DNA of 53,343 bases from Ch67 sp964491665 (GCA_964491665.1 CAZBII010000011.1:1-53343); one strand, 5' to 3'; shown: positions 9,143-17,613, counted from the first letter of the stretch. Notes: generated from the letters alone by a model not told the origin. Made by a program: numbers and translations.

Positions 9143-9155
9143 GGTAGATTTAACC
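9143..9155. promoter_or_regulatory. NorR box 2 (GGT-N7-ACC)
   Basis: GGT at 9143-9145 and ACC at 9153-9155 with seven bases between. Its centre is 25 bp from that of box 1, a near-helical spacing like the tandem NorR enhancers known from E. coli norV. A third element at the next interval (9167-9183) is a palindrome without the GGT/ACC ends. Confidence 0.8.
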
Positions 9156-9196
9156 ATTCCCCTGAATGATTCCTTTTGAATCAGTCGTTTAACCAA

Positions 9197-9212
9197 TGGC
9201 ATGCCACTTGCG
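9197..9212 (+). promoter_or_regulatory. sigma-54 promoter of ytfE
   Basis: TGGCATG at 9197-9203, four bases, then TTGCG at 9208-9212. The invariant GG (9198-9199) and GC (9210-9211) are separated by exactly ten bases, as sigma-54 requires. The -24 box has one change from TGGCACG. Distance to the ytfE start leaves a leader of about 65-70 nt containing AAGGAG. Confidence 0.88.
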
Positions 9213-9290
9213 AGGGAGTCGGTAGTGAGGCGCACGAGCCGCCTGCCTGTCCGAACACTCAAACCGACCTGCGAAGTTAAGGAGTTTCCC

Positions 9291-9968
9291 ATGAATCTGC
9301 TGGATCAATCCGTTGGCTGGCTGGCGCGCAATATTCCCGGCTCCACCCAGATTTTCCGCGAGTACCAGATGGATTTCTGCTGTGGCGGACAACATGCCCT
9401 GCGCGATGTGATTGCGCAGAAAAACCTGCCGGCCGAGCCGATTCTGGCGCAGCTGCATGCGTTGCAGTCGCATCCGGACAAGGATGCGCAGGACTGGAGT
9501 GCCGTGCCGCGCGCGGCGCTGATCGAGCACATTCTTACCCGCTATCACGACCGTCACCGCCAGCAGCTGCCCGAGCTGGTGCGGCTGGCGCGGCGCGTGG
9601 AGCAGGTGCACGGCGAGCGCGAGGAATGTCCGCGCGGACTGGCGCAGCATCTGGCGCGCATGCAGGACGAACTCGAATATCACATGCACAAGGAAGAGCA
9701 GATCCTGTTTCCGCTGCTGGAGCGCGGTGTCAACGGTCTGCCGATTGCGGCGCCGATTTCGGTGATGCGTTTCGAGCACGACCAGCACGGCGAGGCGCTG
9801 GCGGTGCTTGCCGATCTCACCAACGACATCACGCTGCCGAAAGGCGCCTGCAATACCTGGCGCGCGCTGTACGCCGGGCTGGCGCAGCTGCGTGACGATC
9901 TGATGCAGCACATCCATCTGGAAAACAACATCCTGTTCGCCGACGCGCAGGACATCATGACGGCCTGA
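9291..9968 (+). CDS. ytfE: iron-sulfur cluster repair di-iron protein (RIC)
   Basis: Repairs Fe-S clusters damaged by NO or oxidants. The 225-residue protein has the ScdA-type N-terminus with DFCCGGQHALRD (YQMDFCCGG near residue 25-33) and the hemerythrin-like four-helix domain with histidine and glutamate ligands seen in HILTRYHDRHR, YHMHKEEQILFP, RFEHDQHGEAL and HIHLENNILF. I chose the ATG at 9291 because AAGGAG lies 7 bases upstream and the family begins with this sequence; the frame extends further up without support. It is controlled by the NorR/sigma-54 elements upstream and is followed 17 bp later by the DGC gene. Confidence 0.95.
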   Translation: MNLLDQSVGWLARNIPGSTQIFREYQMDFCCGGQHALRDVIAQKNLPAEPILAQLHALQSHPDKDAQDWSAVPRAALIEHILTRYHDRHRQQLPELVRLARRVEQVHGEREECPRGLAQHLARMQDELEYHMHKEEQILFPLLERGVNGLPIAAPISVMRFEHDQHGEALAVLADLTNDITLPKGACNTWRALYAGLAQLRDDLMQHIHLENNILFADAQDIMTA

Positions 9969-9985
9969 TCACGCCGGGGAGGACT

Positions 9986-10381
9986 ATGACGGATTACCGC
10001 AACCTGCCGCTGGTGTATTCCTGTTCCGGCTGCTCCAGCGTGGCGCAGCTGGCCAACCGGCTGGCGCTGGAGCTGGACCGGGAAAAGGTGGCGGAGATGT
10101 CGTGCATTGCCGGCGTGGGCGGCGGTGTGCCGTCGCTGGTGAAAAAGGCGCAGTCGGGCCGGCGCATCATTGCGCTGGACGGCTGCGCGTTGCGTTGCGT
10201 GGCGCACTGTCTGGCGCGCGCTGATGTGGTGGCCGACCAGCACTATCTGCTCACCGATTACGGCATGAAAAAAAATTACCACGCCGATTTTTCTGAAGAC
10301 GATGTGGAGCATCTGAAAGCCATCATCATCCGCACCATTGAAACGGACGCCGGCGTCGGGGAGCGGGCGCACGCCGGCTGA
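9986..10381 (+). CDS. DGC-domain putative zinc-binding protein
   Basis: 131 residues with a cysteine pattern typical of the DGC family: YSCSGCSS near residue 11, a central C-I-A-G, and DGCALRCVAHCL near residue 68. The family is named after the Asp-Gly-Cys motif and is thought to bind zinc or another metal; its function is not established. GGGGAGG precedes the ATG. It lies 17 bp after ytfE, so it almost certainly belongs to the NorR-controlled transcript, implying a role in nitrosative stress. That link is inferred from position only. Confidence 0.8.
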   Translation: MTDYRNLPLVYSCSGCSSVAQLANRLALELDREKVAEMSCIAGVGGGVPSLVKKAQSGRRIIALDGCALRCVAHCLARADVVADQHYLLTDYGMKKNYHADFSEDDVEHLKAIIIRTIETDAGVGERAHAG

Positions 10382-10416
10382 TCCGCCACATAACAATACC
10401 GTCTGCGAGGCATGCC

Positions 10417-10473
10417 ATGCATAACAACAGCGCCGCCGATGTGCAGTTGCCAATCCCGATCAGTCGCGCCTGA
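10417..10473 (+). other. possible micro-ORF or gene remnant after the DGC gene
   Basis: An ATG at 10417 preceded by GCGAGG at a workable distance opens an 18-codon frame ending in TGA at 10471-10473, overlapping the ubiX 3' end on the other strand. It encodes MHNNSAADVQLPIPISRA, which resembles the start of a larger protein cut short. It may be the remnant of a third gene of the ytfE transcript or a chance frame. Confidence 0.25.
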
Positions 10474-11128
10474 ATGCCGGCGTGGCGGTCGCGGATGACT
10501 GCGCGCCCCAGCGCGGCGTGACGTCAATTTCCAGATCCAGCTGATCCAGAATGCGTTGCACCACGCTGTCCACCAGATCGTCGATGCTGCGCGGATTGCC
10601 GTAAAAACCCGGCGCTGCCGGCAGGATGGTGGCACCGGCCTGCGCCAGCGTCAGCATGTTCTGCAAATGGATCACTGACAGCGGCGCTTCCCGTGGCACC
10701 AGAATCAGCCGGCCGCGTTCTTTCAGCACCACGTCCGCCGCCCGTTCAATCAGGTTGTCGCTCATGCCGTGGGCAATGGCCGCCAGCGAACCCATGCTGC
10801 ACGGACACACCACCATCCGGCGCGGCGCGGATGAGCCTGACGCCACGCAGGAAAACCAGTCGTGCGCGTGCGGCAGATCCAGATAGTCGCCATCCACGCC
10901 GAAGCGCGCGCACAGAAACGCCGCAATTTTTTCCCGCTCTTCATGCGGCGCGCCGCTGGCCGGAAAATCCAGACACACTTCCGTCGCAATCACCACGCGT
11001 GCTGCGTCCGACAGCAGGCAGTGCACGGCAATTCCGTTCTGCGTCAGCAGTTGCAGCAAACGCAATCCATAGTGCGCGCCGCTGGCACCTGTCATCGCCA
11101 GCGTGATGCTGTTCTTCAATGTTTTCAT
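10460..11128 (-). CDS. ubiX: flavin prenyltransferase UbiX
   Basis: Makes prenylated FMN, the cofactor of UbiD decarboxylases. The protein begins MKTLKNSITLAMTGASGAHYGLRLL, with the flavin-phosphate GASGA loop near residue 13-17, so I place the start at 11128 rather than the frame's upstream start. Other UbiX signatures are VVCPCSMGSLAAIAHG, LILVPREAPLS and LAQAGATILPAAPGFY. At 222 residues it carries a short extra C-terminal tail. It is divergent from ubiD, its functional partner, across 159 bp that could hold shared regulation. Confidence 0.95.
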   Translation of the reverse strand: MKTLKNSITLAMTGASGAHYGLRLLQLLTQNGIAVHCLLSDAARVVIATEVCLDFPASGAPHEEREKIAAFLCARFGVDGDYLDLPHAHDWFSCVASGSSAPRRMVVCPCSMGSLAAIAHGMSDNLIERAADVVLKERGRLILVPREAPLSVIHLQNMLTLAQAGATILPAAPGFYGNPRSIDDLVDSVVQRILDQLDLEIDVTPRWGAQSSATATPAFRRD

Positions 11129-11287
11129 GTGTCGTACCGCTTTATTTCCAGCTGCAGAAAGGGGAATTCGCCACGAATCCGCACAGTGCCAGATTGAATG
11201 GATTCCTGCGTTGCCCCATGTCAATGCGATGCTGGTTGCGGCGGCTTACAGTCGCGTCCCTGCAGCGGTGTTTTGGTCAGAGTGGTT

Positions 11288-12754
11288 ATGACGCAGTTCA
11301 GCGATCTTCGCGCCTTTGTGCATTATCTGGAACGTTGCGGCGAGCTGAAGCGCATCGCTCACGCCGTCAGTCCGCAGCTGGAGATGACGGAAATTTCCGA
11401 CCGTGTGCTGCGTCAGCAAGGGCCGGCTCTGCTGTTTGATAATCCCGCCGGTTTTGGCGTGCCGGTGCTCACCAATCTGTTTGGTACCGGCAAGCGTATT
11501 GCGCTGGGGCTGCGGCTGCGCGATGTCAGCGAACTGCGGCAACTGGGCGAGGTTCTGGCGCACCTGAAGGAGCCGACACCGCCGGCATCCGTGCGTGGCA
11601 TCTTCGAACAGCTGCCGGTACTGAAAAACGTGATGAACATGGCAGCAAGGGAAGTGCGCAGCGGTCCCTGTCAGGAAGTGGTGATCGAAAAAAACGACGT
11701 GGATCTGGCGCAATGGCCAATCCAGACCTGCTGGCCGGAAGATGCCGGCCCGCTGATTACCTGGCCGCTGGTAATTACGCGCGGACCCAACAAGCCGCGC
11801 CTGAATATCGGCATCTACCGCCAGCAGGTGATCGGCCGCAATCGCGTCATCATGCGCTGGCTGTCGCATCGTGGCGGCGCCATTGATCACGCCGAGTGGC
11901 AGCAGAAAAACGGTGCGCAACCGTTTCCGGTGGCGGTGGTAATCGGCGCTGATCCCGCGACCATTCTGGCGGCGGTGACACCGATTCCCGACACGCTGTC
12001 GGAATTCGCGTTTGCCGGTCTGCTGCGCGGGCAGAAAACCGCGCTGGTGCAGTGTCTGAGTCACGATCTGCAGGTGCCGGCTACGGCGGAAATCGTGCTG
12101 GAAGGATTCATCTATCCCGGCGATGTTGCCAGCGAAGGTCCGTTCGGCGATCACACCGGCTATTACAACGAGCAGGCATCGTTTCCGGTGTTCACCATCG
12201 AGCGCATCACGCACCGGCACCGGCCGCTCTATCACAGCACCTACACCGGGCGACCGCCGGATGAGCCGGCGATTCTGGCGGCGGCAATGAATGAAATGTT
12301 TGTGCCGATCCTGCGCAAGCAGTTTCCAGAGATCATGGATTTCTATCTGCCGCCGGAAGGCTGTTCCTATCGCATGGCGGTGGTCAGCATTCGCAAGCAA
12401 TATGCGGGACACGCGCGGCGCGTGATGATGGGTGTCTGGTCGCTGCTGCGCCAGTTCATGTACACCAAATTCGTGGTGATCGTGGATGAGGATATCGACG
12501 TGCGCAACTGGCAGGACGTGATCTGGGCGATCACCACGCGCATGGACCCGCAGCGCGACACCATGACCATCGAGCACACACCGATTGACTATCTGGATTT
12601 TGCTTCGCCGGTGTCAGGGCTGGGTTCCAAGATGGGATTCGACGCCACGCATAAATGGCCCGGTGAAACACAGCGTGAGTGGGGGCGCGTGATCCGGCGT
12701 GATCCGGCGGTGGTGCAGAAAATCGATCTGCTCTGGCACCGGCTGGGGCTGTAG
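11288..12754 (+). CDS. ubiD: 4-hydroxy-3-polyprenylbenzoate decarboxylase UbiD
   Basis: Decarboxylates 3-polyprenyl-4-hydroxybenzoate in ubiquinone synthesis using prenyl-FMN and a divalent metal. The 488-residue length from ATG 11288 (MTQFSDLRAFV) matches the family; the frame's upstream extension lacks support. Visible signatures are NIGIYRQQVIGRNRVIMRW, GADPATILAAVTPIP, the catalytic E-x-P-F-G-D-H-T-G-Y-Y block, and the C-terminal DPQRDTMTIEH with GSKMGFDATHKW. It heads a likely operon with ubiU and ubiV. Confidence 0.95.
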   Translation: MTQFSDLRAFVHYLERCGELKRIAHAVSPQLEMTEISDRVLRQQGPALLFDNPAGFGVPVLTNLFGTGKRIALGLRLRDVSELRQLGEVLAHLKEPTPPASVRGIFEQLPVLKNVMNMAAREVRSGPCQEVVIEKNDVDLAQWPIQTCWPEDAGPLITWPLVITRGPNKPRLNIGIYRQQVIGRNRVIMRWLSHRGGAIDHAEWQQKNGAQPFPVAVVIGADPATILAAVTPIPDTLSEFAFAGLLRGQKTALVQCLSHDLQVPATAEIVLEGFIYPGDVASEGPFGDHTGYYNEQASFPVFTIERITHRHRPLYHSTYTGRPPDEPAILAAAMNEMFVPILRKQFPEIMDFYLPPEGCSYRMAVVSIRKQYAGHARRVMMGVWSLLRQFMYTKFVVIVDEDIDVRNWQDVIWAITTRMDPQRDTMTIEHTPIDYLDFASPVSGLGSKMGFDATHKWPGETQREWGRVIRRDPAVVQKIDLLWHRLGL

Positions 12755-12797
12755 AACATGATCCGGTGCAGCGGCGCTGCCGGCAGGAGTTTCGCGC

Positions 12798-13811
12798 ATG
12801 AAATCAGAAAATAGAATTGAACTGGTGTGCCCGGCCGGCAACTTTCCCTCAGTGAAAGCGGCCATCGATAATGGTGCGGACGCGGTGTACATAGGTCTCA
12901 ACAACAAGACCAACGCGCGCTATTTTTCCGGTCTGAATTTTTCCGACACCAGCATCGAAAAGGCGGTGCAGTATGTGCGTGATCACGGCAAGAAAGTGTT
13001 CGTTGCCATCAACACATATCCGCAGGAAAGCATCTGGCGGCAATGGTGTGAAGCGGTGGATATCGGCGCGGGCCTGGGTGTGGACGCACTGATTATTGCC
13101 GACATCGGTGTGCTGGAATATGCCGCCGAGCGTCATCCGCAGGTGGCGCGGCATCTGTCGGTGCAGGGGTCGGCCACCAATCTGGAAGCGCTGCAGTTCT
13201 ATCACCGCCAGTTCGGCATCCGGCGTGCGGTGTTGCCGCGAGTGCTGTCACTGAAACAGGTGGAAAAACTCACGGCGAAAGCGCCCATCGAACTGGAAGT
13301 GTTCGGCTTTGGTTCGCTGTGCATCATGGCGGAAGGACGCTGCTATCTGTCGTCCTACGTTACCGGTGATTCGCCGAATAATTGCGGTGCCTGCTCGCCG
13401 GCCCATGCCGTGCGCTGGGAGGAAACCGCGCACACGCTGGAAACGCGCCTGAATGGTGTGCTGATCGATCGCTTTCGGCCGGATGAACCCGCCGGCTATC
13501 CCACGCTGTGCAAGGGACGTTTCCAGGTGGAACAGCATCTGTTTCATGCGCTGGAAGAGCCGGTCAGCCTGAATGCGCTGGACATGCTGCCGCAGCTGTC
13601 GGCCGCCGGTGTTGCTGCCATCAAGATTGAAGGCCGCCAGCGTGCACCGGCGTATGTGGCGAAAGTGGCGAGTGTGTGGCGGCAGGCGATCGATCGTTTT
13701 GTCGCGCAGGGTGAGCACTATCAGGCGCAGCCCGACTGGCATAAAACTCTCGCCAGTCTGTCGGAAGGATCGCAGACAACGCTGGGCGCCTATCATCGTC
13801 CCTGGCAGTAA
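12798..13811 (+). CDS. ubiU: ubiquinone biosynthesis protein UbiU (peptidase U32 family)
   Basis: 337 residues of the U32 peptidase-like family, close in plan to E. coli UbiU (YhbU). It begins with ELVCPAGNFPSVKAAIDNGADAVYIG and holds the cysteines expected to bind a 4Fe-4S cluster: C in GSLCIMAEGRC, the CGAC pair after DSPNN, and a distal C in TLCKGRF. With UbiV it hydroxylates the quinone ring without oxygen, using prephenate as oxygen donor. It lies 43 bp after ubiD, with GCAGGAG before the ATG at 12798. Confidence 0.94.
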   Translation: MKSENRIELVCPAGNFPSVKAAIDNGADAVYIGLNNKTNARYFSGLNFSDTSIEKAVQYVRDHGKKVFVAINTYPQESIWRQWCEAVDIGAGLGVDALIIADIGVLEYAAERHPQVARHLSVQGSATNLEALQFYHRQFGIRRAVLPRVLSLKQVEKLTAKAPIELEVFGFGSLCIMAEGRCYLSSYVTGDSPNNCGACSPAHAVRWEETAHTLETRLNGVLIDRFRPDEPAGYPTLCKGRFQVEQHLFHALEEPVSLNALDMLPQLSAAGVAAIKIEGRQRAPAYVAKVASVWRQAIDRFVAQGEHYQAQPDWHKTLASLSEGSQTTLGAYHRPWQ

Positions 13812-13851
13812 CGTTCAGATGAATATTCCCGTTCACACAGGCAGTCACACC

Positions 13852-14745
13852 ATGAAAATTTCCCTCGGTCCGGTGCTGTATTACTGGGATAAAAAAACGT
13901 TGCTGGATTTCTACGCCCGCGCGGCCGAAACGCCGGTCGACATCATATATCTTGGCGAAACCGTCTGTTCCAAGCGGCGTGCGATGAATCTTGGCGACTG
14001 GCTGGCGTTGGCGCGGGATCTGCAGTCGTGCGGCAAACAGGTGGTGCTGTCGTCGCTGGCGCTGATCGAGGCGGAGTCGGAAGTCAGCCACACCCGTACG
14101 CTGATCGAGCGCTTCGACGGCATGATTGAAGCCAATGATTACGCCGCGCTGAACATGGCGTGCGAGCTGCAGCGTCCGGTGTGCGCCGGTGCCACGCTCA
14201 ACATCTACAACAGCGCGACCCTGAAAAAACTGCATGTCTGTGGCGTGACGCGCTGGGTGACGCCGGTGGAATTGAGCGGCGAATCTTTGCAGGCGTTGCT
14301 GCGGAATCTGCAGTCGGAAATTGCGGGGGGAACACTGGAAACCGAGCTGTTCAGTTATGGCCGTCTGCCGCTGGCGCACTCCGCCCGCTGTTTCACCGCG
14401 CGCCATGAAAACCGGCCGAAGGACCAGTGCGAATTCCGCTGCGGCGATTATCCCCAGGGCATTGCGCTGTACAGTCAGGAGCAGCAGGGTTTGTTCCAGA
14501 TCAACGGCATCCAGACGCAATCCTTCGCTCATTGCAATCTGCTGCCGCACTGGCAGTCGCTGCAGTCAGCCGGTGTGAATATCATGCGCATCAGCGCTTC
14601 CACGCCGGAATGCCTGCAGCAGATTGCGCAGCTGAAAAAACGGCTGGATGGCGATTCCCGCGCGCTTGCGATCACGGATGCCGACAGCTGCAACGGTTAC
14701 TGGTTTGGTGTGCCGGGCATGCAGCAGATCAGCGCACTGCACTAG
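13852..14745 (+). CDS. ubiV: ubiquinone biosynthesis protein UbiV
   Basis: 297 residues, partner of UbiU in oxygen-independent ring hydroxylation. The start MKISLGPVLYYW matches the UbiV N-terminus, so I use the ATG at 13852; an in-frame ATG at 13819 would add 11 residues. Cluster-ligand cysteines are visible: C in GETVCSKRR, then ARCFTARHENRPKDQCEFRC, the same spacing pattern as E. coli UbiV. It lies 40 bp after ubiU and converges on ubiT from the other strand. Confidence 0.94.
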   Translation: MKISLGPVLYYWDKKTLLDFYARAAETPVDIIYLGETVCSKRRAMNLGDWLALARDLQSCGKQVVLSSLALIEAESEVSHTRTLIERFDGMIEANDYAALNMACELQRPVCAGATLNIYNSATLKKLHVCGVTRWVTPVELSGESLQALLRNLQSEIAGGTLETELFSYGRLPLAHSARCFTARHENRPKDQCEFRCGDYPQGIALYSQEQQGLFQINGIQTQSFAHCNLLPHWQSLQSAGVNIMRISASTPECLQQIAQLKKRLDGDSRALAITDADSCNGYWFGVPGMQQISALH

Positions 14746-14761
14746 AATTCAGCGCTAGAGG

Positions 14762-15301
14762 TCAGCGGCCCGGCGAATACTGTCCCGGTGAATACGCCAT
14801 CAACTGTTGCAGCGCGCGGCTCAACAGGCGTGGCAGACCGGCCATTTCGGTGCCGAACATCAGATTCTTCACCTGCAGTCCCAGGTCGGTGTCGCCGCTG
14901 ATCAGCAGGCGGCGGCGAAAAAACAGCGTATCCGGATCTTCTTCCTGATTGGCCAGTGCCACAAAATCCCGCAGGTTGCCGCGAATCGTCACGTCGGCCG
15001 CCACATCGCTGGCCAGCATCACCGGGCCGTGCAGCCCGCGAGTGATATTCCATTTCAGGCGCAGGTCGGTAATTTCCATGCACAGCCAGCGGCCCTGCAG
15101 AAAATCAAAAGCGCCTTCCTCAATCGCCTCGCGAAAACCTTCCTGCATCATTTTTTCCATGACGCGGCGCTGCAGTCCGAACGGGATCAGGCGCGCCTGT
15201 GCTTTCATGAACGGATGCAGCCGTTTGATGACACGGGAGGGCGGTGGCAGGTGCGACAGGAGATCGGGCAGACGGCGGGCCCGGTTTTCGAATTCAGACA
15301 T
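14762..15301 (-). CDS. ubiT: ubiquinone biosynthesis accessory factor UbiT (SCP2 domain)
   Basis: About 179 residues with an SCP2 sterol-carrier-like domain that binds lipid intermediates; UbiT supports the oxygen-independent pathway. Conserved stretches match UbiT/YhbT: FGLQRRVMEKMMQ, FDFLQGRWLCMEITDL and the signature EDPDTLFFRRRLLISGDTDLGLQVKNL. I prefer the ATG at 15301 (MSEFENRARRL); a GTG at 15334 would add 11 residues. It faces ubiV, sixteen bases away. Some 60 bp upstream is TGA-N6-TCA (15362-15373), a weak FNR/ANR-type site. Confidence 0.9.
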   Translation of the reverse strand: MSEFENRARRLPDLLSHLPPPSRVIKRLHPFMKAQARLIPFGLQRRVMEKMMQEGFREAIEEGAFDFLQGRWLCMEITDLRLKWNITRGLHGPVMLASDVAADVTIRGNLRDFVALANQEEDPDTLFFRRRLLISGDTDLGLQVKNLMFGTEMAGLPRLLSRALQQLMAYSPGQYSPGR

Positions 15302-15438
15302 GGGGGTGCTCGCACGGAAGAATGGGTCCGTCACTTTAAGAGGGTGCGGGCGATTTTTTGCTGACCCGTATCAGCGTTGACGGTACGGCAGGATTGCGAA
15401 TGCTGGTGCGAAAGGGGTAGTTGCTTTTGGGAGAGCCA

Positions 15439-15471
15439 GAAAGCAAGAAGGGAAAGCTTTCGCTTTCCCTT
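15439..15471 (-). terminator. rho-independent terminator of crcZ
   Basis: On the minus strand, AAGGGAAAGC (15471-15462), a GAAA tetraloop (15461-15458) and GCTTTCCCTT (15457-15448) form a perfect 10-bp stem, followed by a pyrimidine-rich tail with several U residues. On the plus strand the same hairpin is followed by a longer T-run (15481-15495), so it may also stop transcription from the other side. Confidence 0.85.
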
Positions 15472-15847
15472 GTGCTTCATTTTTATTTTTTTTCTTATCG
15501 AAGGAGAATTCTTTTGTTCTTTGGACCGGGCCCGCAGGCCCGGTCCATTAGTGCCGACTCTTATTGTTGTTTTGTGAGCGTCTTGTTTTTGTTTTTTTCG
15601 CTACATGCTTTCTTGTTTTTCTTATTCGCTTTTTTCTTTGTTGCCTGTTTTTTGTTTTTATTATTGTTGTTCTGGTGTGGACAGTTGGGTAGCTGAAGTT
15701 GGCGCTGATTTTTGTTGTTTTTGTACTGGCTTCAACTTTGCAGCTACCACATGCTGCCATTTCACCGGTTTGCTCTTTTTTATTGTTATTGTGGTTTGTG
15801 ACCTTCTGGCGAACCTTCTTGTTATTTTTGTTGTCGCCTTGGGTACG
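15440..15847 (-). ncRNA. crcZ: CrcZ small RNA, Hfq/Crc-sequestering
   Basis: This A-rich, protein-free stretch directly downstream of cbrB reads as CrcZ. On the minus strand a sigma-54 promoter predicts a start at about 15847, and a 10-bp GAAA-loop hairpin ends the transcript near 15440, giving about 408 nt, close to the 407 nt known for P. aeruginosa CrcZ. Between them are repeated A-rich AAnAAnAA-type motifs: 15832-15816, 15790-15776, 15719-15709, 15671-15647, 15642-15630, 15626-15609, 15598-15581 and 15573-15559. In Pseudomonas these CA motifs bind the Hfq distal face with Crc, releasing target mRNAs from catabolite repression. Position, promoter type, length and motif content agree; primary-sequence identity was not tested. 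No open frame here looks like protein. Confidence 0.9.
15523..15546 (-). other. internal stem-loop of CrcZ
   Basis: A perfect 10-bp G+C stem (GGACCGGGCC / GGCCCGGTCC) with a 4-nt loop, inside the crcZ transcript about 50 nt before the terminator. It stands out against the A-rich background and probably separates the A-rich Hfq-binding arms from the 3' end or protects the RNA. Confidence 0.7.
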
Positions 15848-15857
15848 CTGAATATAT

Positions 15858-15874
15858 AGCAGGGTGCGTGCCAA
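15858..15874 (-). promoter_or_regulatory. sigma-54 promoter of crcZ
   Basis: On the minus strand TTGGCACG (15874-15867), then CACC, then CTGCT (15862-15858). The invariant GG and GC dinucleotides are ten bases apart. The -24 box is perfect; the -12 box differs from TTGCT by one base. It predicts transcription from about 15847 and fits activation by CbrB, encoded just upstream. Confidence 0.88.
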
Positions 15875-15919
15875 GTCGGGGCGAAATAATAAATGTCTTA
15901 TAAATCAATGTGATGACAA

Positions 15920-16044
15920 TGTTAACTTGTGTAACCGCCGACTTTCGACGGGAATCTGTTACCGTGACCTGGTAGATCTGTTTCTTTTTGTGTGTAACTC
16001 GGTAACACATGGGTGTGCGGTATCACGGGTAACACACCGTAACT
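15920..16044. promoter_or_regulatory. putative CbrB upstream activating region
   Basis: A cluster of GTAAC half-sites: TGTTAAC 15920-15926, GTAAC 15931-15935, TGTTAC 15957-15962, GTAACT 15994-15999, GTAACA 16002-16007, GTAACA 16029-16034 and GTAACT 16039-16044. Known CbrB targets in Pseudomonas carry TGTTAC...GTAACA elements. These lie roughly 50-180 bp upstream of the crcZ sigma-54 promoter, the normal distance for an enhancer. Confidence 0.72.
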
Positions 16045-16198
16045 GAGGCGTCTGAATCCGGACGGATTTCTTTTATTTAGCGATCCGGGCGCGCGCGGGA
16101 CAACGAAACAGGCGCGGTAGCCCTCTCCGCGGGCAGACCTGCGCAGCGGAGGTGTCAACGATTGGGTGAATTTTGATCGGAGGGCGGTGTCGGGTTGT

Positions 16199-16229
16199 TG
16201 ACGCTGCAGTTTGATAAAAAGCAGCGTCA
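16199..16229 (-). terminator. stem-loop at the end of cbrB
   Basis: TGACGCTGC (16199-16207) and GCAGCGTCA (16221-16229) form a perfect 9-bp stem starting about ten bases past the cbrB stop. There is no U-run after it, so it may be an imperfect terminator or an mRNA 3' end; read-through into crcZ is possible. Confidence 0.5.
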
Positions 16230-16238
16230 GCAGGGGGC

Positions 16239-17613
<1,375 letters not shown>

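Noticed and set aside
15421..15859. Two plus-strand open frames (about 85-90 codons) giving very hydrophobic, Phe/Leu/Cys-rich proteins
   Set aside because: They are the complement of the A-rich crcZ transcript; composition, lack of ribosome-binding sites and the RNA-gene evidence argue against coding.
15548..15874. Lysine/asparagine-rich 108-codon minus-strand frame starting with TTG
   Set aside because: It begins inside the crcZ sigma-54 promoter's -24 box and is made of A-tract codons; all three frames look equally repetitive, as expected for CA-motif RNA.
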